This document shows positions 23,334 through 34,100 of a DNA stretch of 64,000 nt, in pieces. Every line of letters begins with the position of its first letter. The stretch's first letter is position 1. The DNA is from Persicaria tinctoria (Eukaryota; Streptophyta; Magnoliopsida; Caryophyllales; Polygonaceae), in contig JBANSL010000001.1 in the NCBI GenBank assembly GCA_037127255.1, positions 38,121,001 to 38,185,000 on the forward strand. Reading direction: 5' to 3'. The notes beneath the pieces are model-generated. The model did no database searches, had not been told where the DNA came from, and worked only from the letters and a program-made list of their open reading frames with translations. A program made the translations under genes and the position numbers.

Positions 23334-24918
23334 AAGGGGTATCAGAACTGAGGTTGTGCAAACCGAGTTTGATAGGTTGAAGTGGTTTTGAAAATGGCCC
23401 AAGGTTTTCAAATGGCTTTCAAAATGTTTAGAAAGGGCAAAATGAATTTAATATGGCTAACTCAAATGGACTAAATACGAAATTGACTCAATAAATCCGG
23501 TAATAAAACAAAGGGAAACGACGGGGTAGTAAAGGCGCTAGACCATCCCTATTGGATGTAGTGCGAATGGGTAGGCAAAATCCTAGCTTCTTTTACAGAT
23601 GGGGTTTGAAGACTCCAAGGAGCCCGAGGGTTGGAGTAGCTTAGGCTAGGGGGTCGTGAGGTATTTTCCCCTCCAGTCAGTCGTCCCTCGAAGGACGGCA
23701 TAGATCGTCTCTGTGATTATATGCATTATATCAAACTGTGCCCGAGGGCGATCCTTCTCGAAGAGGATCATATTAATCCCGTTGAATTCTTCCGTGCTGA
23801 GTGATATTGTGCTTAAGCTAAAGAACTAATCAATATGCCTTAATTTGAATATTTAAATAACTGAATGTGTGAACGGGATAGCGGGAGGAAACCTTGTCCT
23901 TATGTAGCCGGAATTCCTGTCTTTTCAGAATAACCCTTCCCTAATTCAAACCCCTTGATGATTCTGACTCAGTCATCTATCCCACCAAAGCATCTAGGCA
24001 TGTTAGCGAGGGTCGAGGAGCTTCCGCTCTCCCCGTTTCGAGTCCTGCTTGAGATCCCACCATCTATGCTTCTATCGAGTCTCGTATCTAAGGTTGGTGT
24101 CTTCCACGGGAAAATTTGGATCGGTCAACTAGCTACTTCCGGGGGTGTGTCGGATATGGGAAATTCATGAGTATTTTAGGGAGGGTGACCAATGAAACAA
24201 TTTCGAGTTAGATGTGATTTGTCTTATGGAGTTATCCTTCTCAATTCTTGTACTGGTCAACTGTGTCTTCTTACCACGGGAGTCTAAACATGAGTTCTAC
24301 CCTCACCTCTCGAGAATAGCGTGAATGTCCTTGTGTCATACCGAGTGAGTCATACTAGTGTCCCGCGGGGAACCGGGGTGTTGAGTCAGTGATTTCCCTT
24401 GGAGAATTCTGTCACGTTATGATAGTAGCCCACCTTGTGATTACATGACATAATGCATTGATATATTTCAGCATGACTTGTCTGATATCTACATGATTGC
24501 AATTGTGAATGAGTATATGTGTCACGTGTATGAATTTCCATGATTATTGTCTTCCCATGAATTAGGTCCATGATAGTGTGGTCAACCCTCATTGTATGAT
24601 CAATATATGAGATGAATTCTTTAGCATGTTAAGTTGGTCGAATTGAACCTCGTTGACTATATACTTGCTTAATGAGTGTTGGTAGTATCATGTAGGATAT
24701 ATATCTCCTAATTATAGACCATGATGCAATTATGTGCCATAATTGTCATATTACACCTACATGATTGTATTTGATTGTGATAGTTGTTATACCCAATTGA
24801 CTTCACCCTATCCCCTTACATGATTATTAGAGTGCGTCTTATCATGCTTACCTTGAACCCACATTGTTTTGAGTTGCCTATGTGTACATTTAAAATGAGT
24901 AATGAATCATACATATAG
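23334..24918 (+). mobile_element. Element C: shortened non-coding internal region
   Basis: 1.6 kb. It begins with a degenerate primer binding site (GGTATCAGAAC near 23339) and resembles the start of element B's internal region (for example GTAGTAAAGGCGCTAGACCA and CTCCAAGGAGCC). It has no coding frame. The right part, including the CGGGGACGAGACTT block and polypurine tract found in A and B, is missing; the sequence passes straight into the LTR near 24918. Confidence 0.8.
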
Positions 24919-27900
24919 AACTCGGATTTTCAAATCTTAATTTTTAGAAAAATGAATTTAAATCGGATATTCTAAGGAAAACTCGTCCACAAATTAATCG
25001 AACTCGAAACTCTTAATGCGGATTTCGGCCAAATTTGAAATTTATACAAAATAGATTTTTGTTCCCGCTTTCGTATGCCGAGAATTGAAAATTTTAATAT
25101 TTATTTTGATCGAGTTGAGATAAGATTGGAAGAGCGGGTTTCGTGATTTAATTCCGGGTAATTCAAATTGATTTTGGGGACCACGTTATTCTTGTCCGCT
25201 TCCTCCTTCACATGTTTGCTTCCAACATATCTGATCCCTCCCCTTTTCTATTCTTGAGTTAACCTCGAGAGGCAACCCTCCTCTCTCCAAGCAGTTGTTC
25301 CCTAAAATTGGCAGAAGTCAAACAACTCTGATCTCTCTCTTTGTCTAGACGTCTACAGCTCTCTCTCCTCACCTTTTGGCTTCAAAGCAACAGCCCTTCC
25401 TCCTCCTTTCATTTGCAATCTGAACCACAAGTCTCCAATTGTGGCAAGAGCCAGACAACAAATCCCCCCCCCCCCCACTTGATTCCATTCTAAACTCAAA
25501 GCTCCACAACACCACTCGGCTCCACCTTGTTCTTTGCTTCCGCCACCAGCCTTGCTTCTTCCTCCTGGGCAAACCGACGCCGACAGCAGCCACCACCCTA
25601 CTTCTCGCCGCTCAGCAGCCGCCGGAGACCTCCCAGATCTGCCTCGTCGTTTTCGTCGCCGCCGCGAGCCAAGCTTTCCCTACTCGACATTGAAGGACCG
25701 AGCACCTTGCTCCTCCTTCCTCCGAGTTCGAGGGACACTAACAGCGACCCTCCAACGTCCGTACGAGCCGCCAGCAGGCCCTTGTAGCTGCCGACGCTAG
25801 CCCGGGCGCCGCTCTTCCCTGTTCTCCCGATTCGAACCGTCGGTAAGCTCACCCTCACTCCCTCTTGCTCTCAACCTCGCTTAAAAGGGGCCATCTTTGT
25901 GACCGAATACCTGTGACCCAGATCCGAGGAGCTTCCCCACGTCACCGGCGAGCTCAGTCGAACCCCGAGGACCTCCGACGAATCCCGTCGAGCCTCCGAA
26001 CATCTCCGGCGCGTTTCACCCTCGGTGACCACCCTCCTACTTCTCCCTTCTGTCGATTCTATGTCTAGGGTGTCGAAAATTGGTGGTCGGAGCTGCCACT
26101 CACCGCCGGCGAGAGCCCTTGCTTCTTCTTCTCTTTCCGTTTTCGAACAGGGCTGTGGATTAGGATGAAGAAGGGTTCGGTTCCCTTTATTTTTTTTAGC
26201 CGGTCCGGTTCATTGTTTTAATTAAATAAAATGAGGCCGGTTCAGCCTTTTAAAAAAAAAAAGGGTTTAGGTTTTTGGTTTCTTTGGATCCGAAAATGGG
26301 AAGGGATGTGTGGTTTGGGCCTAATTTTTGTGGGCCGGGTTCTGTATTTTAAAAAGAGGTAAATGATTGGGCCTATTTTATTATTCCATCCGATTGGGCC
26401 TATTTCTTTGGGGCCTCATTTTGATTTAAAATGTGTTAAATGTAATAAAATGAATGTCATGTTTTAAGACTTACTAATATATATAAGTATTTTATGAAAA
26501 TATTAAATAAATGGGATAATATATTATATTATATTATTATTGAGATTTAAAGTATAACATTTGGATTTGGATTTGAAAAAGGTTTTAAAGGTTGGAAATG
26601 GATTTAATAAAATTAAAAAGAGGAATTTTGGAAATACCATCTTGTCGGATTTGTTTTGATAAAGCAATAAAATAAGTTGATGAAAGGGTGATGTTTTATA
26701 AATAGATTTTCTGGATGATTGAGAAAGCGTTTTGAATGGCGATTTGATCTAACTGGAGGTTTTAAAAGAGTTTTGAGAAATCTTGGGAAATGATTTACCT
26801 TGTCTAATTTGGTGAATAAAATTGATGATCTGTGTGTGATATTATATGTTTTAAGTAATAATATGAGTAGACTTATTTATATTACTTATATATGTGTTAG
26901 ATGATCATCTGTGACATGTTGGCTTTCTGTATACCTAGTTGTTGCCTTTTGCTGTTCTGCACTTCCACGTAAGTCTCTTCGGAGCTTACTCAGATTGAAT
27001 AGAGCTATTCCCTGCTTTAGGTGCATGATATACTAGGTGCTTGCATTCATGATCAGCATGTCATGTAGTACCATGCTAGGTTGCATCGATCGTTGAGCAT
27101 TCTATTTCTTTATGTGCATGTAAACAGAACGGACGTTATCTGTGATAGTCCTAGAGTCTTTGCTAGGGTCATAGGGTAGCCCAGCCTCATCGGGTACCCT
27201 GAGTCAATCGAGTCATGGGCTTCCTTATATTATGCATGCGGGCTTTATTGTGGAGCGGGTTAGGCATGCGTGCCCCCCGATTATGAATGAATGCATTCAC
27301 GAGCTGGCCAGTCTCCGCCCTATCGGAAGGGGGTGGAGGTAGGAGAGGGATATACCATTTGGTATTTTGTGCTAAGGCCTTATTATTATTATGCACTTGA
27401 TCTTAGGGGCATGTTAGTGTGTTAATATTCCGTCTTGCATCTATAAGCATCTTTATTAGGTATAGCGTATATGTGTGCTTAGGGTTAGGATGCAGAGCTA
27501 AAGTGGGCATCGATCTGATCCCGCCCCATATCAAATTTTTTAGGTATCCGTTATGCCTACTACTGTTGATGCTGATTTGAGTCCATGACCGCTGGGTCTA
27601 ACATGGCGGAAAGAGAGAGTTGATATTCCAACTTCGCCAATTTAATTATGTCTCAAATTTGAATGGTTGATCATATTTTGACCCGGTCCTGCAGTGGCAC
27701 CCGTTTGTATTATGCTTTACTTCCGCTATTTGTGTAACCTTTGGTTTTCCACGCTTAGACTTATGACAGGTACAGGGGACTTCCCCGGGGATTCCTACGA
27801 TCCCTTCGAATTTTGGGTATGAAATCCCACCTTAAAATGTTAGGATAGAATTTCAAACCTTCAACCTGTACTCGGGGCGCAAGATCCTAACGAGGGGTTT

Positions 27901-27946
27901 CATCCCTCGAAACGTAACCTGGGAATCATAATCCCGGGCCGTTACA
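24919..27946 (+). mobile_element. Element C: 3' LTR lacking its first bases
   Basis: Matches 20299-23333 from about the ninth base on (ACTCGGATTTTCAAATC against CCCGGATTTTCAAATC) but lacks the terminal TGTAAAG; the eight expected bases are unrelated. It ends GGGCCGTTACA at 27946, followed by ACATG. The end loss together with the missing polypurine tract points to one deletion across the internal/LTR border. Confidence 0.85.
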
Positions 27947-27951
27947 ACATG

Positions 27952-28790
27952 GACTAATATGTTTGTTATTGGTCGGTTGTTATGTTCCGAATATCTTTCA
28001 TTTCACATCGTATTTGACCTGTTGTTGTTTTATTTTGGCATATGGTTTTCAGGTTGGAGTTTTATTTTATGTGTTGTCTTTGGTGTAATATTGTCATTTT
28101 AATTAATCAACGAATGTTAACTTTTAAACAAAAAATAAGTTTTGGGTTACATATAGTTAGCCTTATTTTTTCCGTTTTCATGTTGTTGCGCGGTAAATCA
28201 ATTTCATAATATATTTCTACATGTAATTGTGTTCCGTTGTGTTTTTTAATTATATGTATTAATATTAATATTAATAATCACCTTATCAAAAAAATTTAAG
28301 TAAAATAAATCAACAATTAAATGTAATAAATAAAAAAGTGTAAAGTGAAAACGATACATATTATAAACGTCCATGGTCTTACACTCTTACTCTCGTATGT
28401 ACATACATATTATAAACCTCAATTAATAAATACTCTCAATTGTCTATTCCACCACATGGGTGAATGCGCAGACCGCAGATCAAAAACCAATTTCCTATAA
28501 AGCTGCATGTCCTATCGACTGAAGATATTGATTTGATACCTATATATTTTTAAGATAAAACCAAAATTAAAAAAACATTGATATAATATTTTAACTATAA
28601 TATGTATATTCTATAAAACCAAATCATACTCCTATATATTTGTATAATATTTTTAAAAAAAATATGGATATATTTATCATTACATATGTCCCCTATATCC
28701 ATATAAAAAAATTATTTTAATCTAAAGGGTATAAGGCTGACTTCTCATCTTTTCATTAGATATCTCCTATATATATATATTATTTGATAC

Positions 28791-28825
<35 letters not shown>

Positions 28826-29389
28826 TACCTATGATAGTTTTACATGTAGGTGAAATACCATATTTTCCAACGATTTAATGCGTAAAGATATATGTGAGTT
28901 TGTGTGTTTTATTTAAAATTCACGGTGTAAATATTTGAAAAAGTTAACCAACAGTCAAAATTACCCAAATGTGGATGTTAACTAATGATGAAAGTTAACC
29001 AAGGTTGAAATTAACAAATCCAATTTCGAAATTCCCTTAATTAGATACGAAATTAACAAATCCAATTTCGAAATTCCCTTAATTACCCTTTATTAGATAC
29101 GGAGTAATGGTTAATTTGTTATTGTTATAAGATACGATTTTTGTGATTTCTATCCTAAATTATAACAAGTAATTGTTATTGATATAAGATGAAATTTTGT
29201 ATTTTATGAAATTTCATTTTTAATGAATAATCTAATTAACAAAAATAAAATTCGACAAGGCAAAAATAAAATAAAATGTAATTTTACTTATGCAATAATC
29301 TAACTAAGAAGAATAAATTGACCAATCACATCATTTACAGCGAATATAAAAGATATAAAATCATAACTTCATTTAAACGTATAACATAG
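27952..29389. other. AT-rich intergenic DNA, former 3' flank of the small coiled-coil gene
   Basis: Starts with GACTAA, the displaced end of the frame at 19984. The rest is AT-rich with an (AT)n microsatellite at about 28797-28821, a 29-bp direct repeat around AATTAACAAATCCAATTTCG (near 29005 and 29050) and several TACGGAGTA words. No gene or RNA gene is seen. Confidence 0.5.
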
Positions 29390-29398
29390 TAATTTGTT

Positions 29399-30116
29399 GG
29401 GCAAATTGCATAAAATAGCACGAACTTTAGGGGTAGCTGCACTCAGTGGCACGAACTTAAACAAATACAAAAATAATCACCAACTTTGGTGTTTAGTTGC
29501 GGTCAGTGGCACGTATACCCCCTATCTCGCTAGTGTGGACTAGTAGGGGTGCTTACATGGAATTTTTTTAATTAAAAAGACATATAGCGAGATATGAATT
29601 AATGAGAATGCTTATATGTTTTTTTTAAATTAAAAGACATAAAAGATGTGCCAAAATTATGAAACTAGCTAGGTTCCAATTTTATTTTTTATTTCATGTA
29701 ATTCCAAATCAAAGATAATTGTGACAAATATAGCATTTGCAAATTAAAATAACTAGTACCACATTTTAATTTGCAAATGTTATATTTGTCACAATTATCT
29801 TTGATTTGGAATTACATGAAATAAAAAATAAAATTGGAACCTAGCTAGTTTCATAATTTTGGCACATCTTTCATGTCTTTTAATTTAAAAAAAAAACATA
29901 TAAGCATTCTCATTAATTCATATCTCGCTATATGTGTTTTTAATTAAAAAAATTCCATGTAAGCCCCCCTACTAGTCCACATTAGCGAGATAGGGGGTAT
30001 ACGTGCCACTGACCGCAACTAAACACCAAAGTTGGTGATTATTTTTGTATTTGTTTATGTTCGTGCCACTGAGTGCAACCACCCATAAAGTTCGTACTAT
30101 TTTATGCAATTTGCCC
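29399..30116. mobile_element. Foldback Mutator-like MITE, nearly one large palindrome
   Basis: 718 bp starting GGGCAAATTGCATAAAATAG and ending CTATTTTATGCAATTTGCCC-like sequence. The two arms of about 350 bp are inverted copies throughout, meeting near 29750 at an AT-rich centre. The flanks carry the 9-bp duplication TAATTTGTT (29390-29398 and 30117-30125). This is a Mutator-type foldback element without coding capacity; transcribed, it would give a hairpin of some 350 bp that small-RNA pathways could cut. Confidence 0.9.
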
Positions 30117-30336
30117 TAATTTGTTTGTAACGAAAATTATATCTATTTATATACTTCATAATCAAACACAAATAATTGAATATGGTGTAACAAAATGACT
30201 ACATGCATATGAATATATGGTACGTAATTTTATATTATTTTACATAAGTTTCCTTACTAAAGTACGTGATTACCCAAAAGTCCCGAACGAACATGATTCA
30301 ACAAATTCAACCCAAACAATTAAAAGTTTGAAACAA

Positions 30337-30456
30337 ATATGAATTTCAATTTGATCCAACCCGATTCTGACCGAAACCCGCCCAATATGAATTTCAATTT
30401 GATCCAACCCGATTCTGACCGAAACCCGCCCAATATCAATTTCAATTTGACCGAAT
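30337..30456. repeat. 48-bp tandem repeat, about 2.4 copies
   Basis: The unit beginning ATATGAATTTCAATTTGATC and containing ACCCGATTCTGACC is repeated with a 48-bp period and a third partial copy. It is followed by more CCGA/CCCGAC words, resembling the C-rich strand of the hAT element at 30713-31681, so it may be a remnant of a related element in opposite orientation. Confidence 0.75.
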
Positions 30457-30712
30457 CCGACCCAAACCGACCAAGCGCAACTCAGAAATTTTGACCGGGT
30501 TGACCCAACTCATCAGTCAGGACCCGACCGGATAACCCGAATTGCTTTCTCTAGAGTCTAGTGGCACGATACAACCATTAAGTTGTAATTATAGGGTTTC
30601 TTTAAATATGTAAGTTTGTTGACTTTGTTCATCAGATCAATGACATTGAGAATAATGGTGTAAACACTCCTCTCTTCCAACAAGATTATGGAGCATGTCT
30701 TCAAATAATATA

Positions 30713-31681
30713 TAGAGGTGGCAATCGGGCAAGTCGGGTCGGGTTATTCGGTTTCGGGTCATATCGGACTCGGGTTGATATCGGGTGTGATGACATTTCG
30801 GGTCTGATCGGGTTCGGGTCGGATTTATTCGGGCGTTAGTTTATCGGATACAGTCGGGTTTTCGGGTCCTATTCGGTTCGGGCGAATCGGGTGTCGGTCT
30901 AAACGGGTTCGGGTGAATCGGGTTTCGGTCTAAGCGGGTTCGGGTGAATCGGGTTTTGGTCACAACGGTTTGGTTGAATTGAGTTCAATCAAATCGAACC
31001 CGCAAGAATCATATTGGATAAAACAAATCAATTTTTTTGTACCCATGAGATATTTATCCTTCTATATAGATTAAGCTATTGTTTATCAATTCTTAATCAA
31101 TACTACATTCGTCAAAATCATATAAAATATTATTTTTTTAATATTAATTTCATACTTATTACTCATAACTACGAAATTATAAAAATAACAAAAAATTGAT
31201 ATTTATATAGTTTGGGCGTCTTGAAAAATGCTAAAAAGTATCTTTTTTAAATGGAGGGAGTACAAAATTATATTTAATTATACTATATGCATGATAATAT
31301 TACCATCCATTTTTAAGTAATCAAATACTTAGATTGTTTTGAATATTTTAGGGAAAATGCTAAGATTTTTGTTGATTTCGGATATAATCGGGTTTGGGTT
31401 TTTTGGGTGTCGGGTATAATCGGGATCGGGTAATTTCGGGTTTCAGATATGCTTGGGTCGGGCAATTTCGGGTTTCGGGTTGATTTCGGGTCGGTCCATT
31501 CGGATATAATCGGGTTCGGGTTCTTACTGGGTTCGGATTGCTTTCGGGTTTGGGCTTAACTCGAATCGGGTCGGTCGGTCTCAGATCCAAACTTTTTTTT
31601 CAATTATTCGGGTGTCGGACGGGTTCGGGTCGGAACAATCGGATCGGTTTTCTCGGGTCGGGTCGGGTATTGCCAGCTCTA
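30713..31681. mobile_element. Non-autonomous hAT element rich in CGGGT words
   Basis: Ends are TAGAGGTGGCAAT and ATTGCCAGCTCTA, the TAGNGNTGGCAA-type terminal repeat of hAT transposons, and the flanks carry the 8-bp duplication ATAATATA (30705-30712 and 31682-31689). Both subterminal regions are filled with TCGGGT / GGGTCGGGT words, mostly on the same strand. The centre (about 31015-31265) is AT-rich and ends TGGAGGGAGTAC, like a broken Stowaway MITE. No transposase is encoded; the proline-rich minus frame at 31360-31590 is a by-product of the CGGGT array. Confidence 0.88.
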
Positions 31682-31689
31682 ATAATATA

Positions 31690-31942
31690 CATAATAATAG
31701 ATATGTATATTAATTCCGGATATATTTATCCATTTTAATCTTGATTGCAAATGAACAAAACCCATTGGGATATCAAAACTGCCCAATGAAATTCTTTGAA
31801 TAGAAGTAATGATTATTGTGGTTTCATGTACACGCCTCCTGCTTAAGGTGTATAAATTAGGGCATCCTATTCAATCTTCTTCACACTTCAATCTTCTTCA
31901 CCCATTTGTTTTCCTCATTCCCGAACTTGTTGGTAAGCTAAG
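31690..31942 (+). promoter_or_regulatory. Promoter and leader of tandem paralogue 1
   Basis: TATAAATTAGGGCATCC at 31851 is repeated word for word in front of paralogue 2 (36956), 92 and 95 bp before the aligned start codons. Both leaders are C/T-rich (CTTCAATCTTCTTCACC; ACTTCAACCTTCATCGCC). The sharing of TATA box and spacing supports real promoters. Confidence 0.65.
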
Positions 31943-32437
31943 ACGGTGAAGAAAGCAAAAGCAACTCCCAAGGCCAAACCCTCTCTGAAAACTCCCGTCT
32001 CAACCTCCTCATCACCGAAGCTGGTAACACCCATATCCGCACAAGGTATGGAGTACTACAATGAGAGTCTCACTGCTAGACTCTCAACCATGGAGTTCAT
32101 GACGAAGGTGTTGTTCCAAAGGGCCATCAACACAGGCCACGGGCCGATTCTGAAGACCTTACTGGCCGGGGACGTGCCCCTGGTGGACTTATTGTGGATG
32201 TTCGACACCGAACATTCGAACATTAATGGGCCCGCTCTCAACGCTGATGAATGCAGCGGTACCCCAAACTCGAGGGTGGCCTTGCAGAGGAGACTCATGC
32301 TGGAGAGCTCTCCGACGGCTGCACCCATTCAAACCACGAAGGCTGCTACTAGTGGGAGTCCTCCGCCTGTGATTTATTTACCCTCGGCGCCGCCGAGTCC
32401 ATCCAAGACGGCGGTCATCGACCTAGAGGATGATTGA
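31943..32437 (+). CDS. Unfamiliar small protein, tandem paralogue 1 (ACG in place of the start codon)
   Basis: The frame runs to TGA at 32435-32437. Aligned with paralogue 2 (ATGGTGAAG at 37051), the start here reads ACGGTGAAG, so the ancestral ATG is lost or a non-AUG start is used; the next in-frame ATG is at 32048, which would drop the lysine-rich N terminus. The shared core, about residues 50-90, reads TKVLFQRAINTGHG then PLVDLLWMFDTE; paralogue 2 has TKVMFRRAINDGHG and PLVDLLWMFEIE. The N terminus is basic (KKAKATPKAKPS) and the tail is rich in S, T, P and ends acidic (VIDLEDD). No signal peptide or membrane segment. I do not recognise the family and assign no function. The conserved core between two diverged copies suggests past selection on protein. 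Confidence 0.6.
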   Translation, partial: TVKKAKATPKAKPSLKTPVSTSSSPKLVTPISAQGMEYYNESLTARLSTMEFMTKVLFQRAINTGHGPILKTLLAGDVPLVDLLWMFDTEHSNINGPALNADECSGTPNSRVALQRRLMLESSPTAAPIQTTKAATSGSPPPVIYLPSAPPSPSKTAVIDLEDD

Positions 32438-32519
32438 TCGGTTTGTTTGAATTCCCGTTGGAGTCCAGCCATGCAGTACGTCTACTAATTATGTATTTTT
32501 AGGATTCCTGTTAATTTTA

Positions 32520-32590
32520 ATTCGAGAGGGAGACATCCCCTCGCTATATTGTTATTTTCTTTTTCCGAGGGAGAGACATCCTTCCTCTAT
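32520..32590 (+). promoter_or_regulatory. Paired 3' stem-loops of paralogue 1
   Basis: Two neighbouring hairpins. The first (about 32523-32543) pairs CGAG-GGG with CCCCTCG around AGACAT with one bulged A. The second (about 32566-32587) pairs GAGGGAG with CTTCCTC around AGACATC. Both occur at the same place in paralogue 2 (37620-37684). They start about 85 bases after the stop, so they are likely part of the 3' untranslated RNA or the terminator region. Confidence 0.55.
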
Positions 32591-33080
32591 GCTTAATTCA
32601 GTACGTTGTACGTTGTTTTCCAAATCATCAATGTACTTAGCTATCGGGATATATATATATATTAATGGATGCATGGTGATCGGTTTGATTAATCTCAACC
32701 CTCTTATACTATATTGTTTGTCATACCAAATTAGATAGAATTTATGAGGTAAAACATTGTTTGTAACAAAGCTTCGGAATTGCATGCAGGCATTGCCAGC
32801 GGCTTGCTGATTTTTGTCAATCTAGCTAAGAAGTAGAGTTGTTTATAAGGTATAAACTGTCCGTGGCTTGACGATAGGCCTGCGGGCATTGCCAGCGGCA
32901 TGCCGATTTGCCTGCAGGCATTGCTAGCGGATTACCGATTTGCCTACAGGCATTGGAATAGGGTTTAAATTGTGCTTGTTCGGTTTTTGTGAGGGTTTGA
33001 TTTTAATTATTTCATTCTAATATAAAATATTCAACATGGTTCAGTTGAGTGACTAATAAATTCAAATGGAAGTTAGGGTT
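32590..33080. repeat. Intergenic DNA with a 32-bp minisatellite
   Basis: The unit GCCTGCAGGCATTGCCAGCG followed by GATTGCCGATTT occurs as one copy near 32781 and about two and a half tandem copies at 32878-32956. Its core is the reverse complement of the core of the 42-bp array at 44794-45003 and of a single copy at 38131. No gene is seen. Confidence 0.7.
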
Positions 33081-34100
33081 TCATGCATATACTGCGCGCC
33101 AAAGCAATAATAAATTTGAAAAGTTTTTATATAAAAAATGATAGATATTAGCAAAGATTTGGACTGATAGGTTATGTATATTGGAGAAATAAAAATTCAA
33201 CTTTACCGTGTTAAAAAAAATGTGAATATATATATGACCGACTTTTATAATATAAATGAAATAAATAAAATTATAAATTATGTTCATTGATCGATAGGGA
33301 ATCCTAGCCCTAGAGTGTAGTGTTAAGGGTTTGGGGTTTGGGGTTGAGGGTTTAGGGTTTAGGGTTTAGGGTTTGGGGTTTAGGGTTTGGGAGTTTGGGT
33401 TTAAGGTTTGCTATTGCAGAATTTATGAACTTACAAACTTATAAAACTTATGAATTTATCAAACTTATGAACTTATAAGTTCATAACTTTGATTTTGCAG
33501 AATGTGAATAATTAAGTCTGTCTAAAAGGTGATTGTTAAAGATATATCTTTATAATCACCTCAACATATATAAAGGTATAAAACCTAAAAATAATAAAGT
33601 CATGTCTTATAAAATGAAGCCCAACATATATACTTATAATTAAGATACAGTTTTAGTGATTTGTATCCGAAATTATAATAATAATTTATAATATTCATTT
33701 GTTATATATATTAGTAACATACGATTTTTATAAAATATGATTTCGTTAGTGTAAAATCTCATCATATTTATAACTCTATATATTCAACTGGCCTTGATAT
33801 TTAAAATTCAAATGGTTTTTAAAATTACTTAAAAGTTACCTAAGGTTGAAAATAATATTTCAGTAATTAGTTAAATTTCAAATTATGTCAACATTAAAAT
33901 ATAATATAAAGTAAATATCTAGCAAAACGTAAATACAGGGTAAAAGATCTTGGTATGTGTTGATATATATATATGTACACACAATATGGAAAAATGACAT
34001 AATACTCTACCTATGGAAAAGAATTGATTGCAAATTACCAACACCCATTGGGCCAACATAACTGGCCACTTAAATCATTTGATTTGATCTAATTATTAAC
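33081..34100. repeat. Tandem segmental duplication, unit 1
   Basis: Aligns with unit 2 at about 34895-36560: GATAGATATTAGCAAAGA, TATATGACCGACTTTTATAA, the telomere-like array, AGGTGATTG with ATATCTTTATAATCACCTC, and CATAATACTCTACCTATGG occur in the same order in both. 34100-34640 between the units is AT-rich and contains a copy of the dispersed repeat also found at 18400-18660. A further copy of the first part, without telomere-like array, is at 45265-45465. No coding sequence. Confidence 0.8.
33318..33411 (+). repeat. Interstitial telomere-like array 1
   Basis: About thirteen TTTAGGG, TTTGGGG and TTGAGGG units in a row, in frame with the plant telomere repeat TTTAGGG, bordered left by CCTAGCCCTAGAGTGTAG. 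Too short and degenerate to be a working telomere. Confidence 0.85.

Noticed and set aside
31360..31590. Proline-rich repeat protein on the minus strand
   Set aside because: Translation of the CGGGT word array of an hAT element; no promoter or conserved relative.
33318..33411. A chromosome end
   Set aside because: Only about thirteen degenerate units, with ordinary duplicated DNA on both sides.
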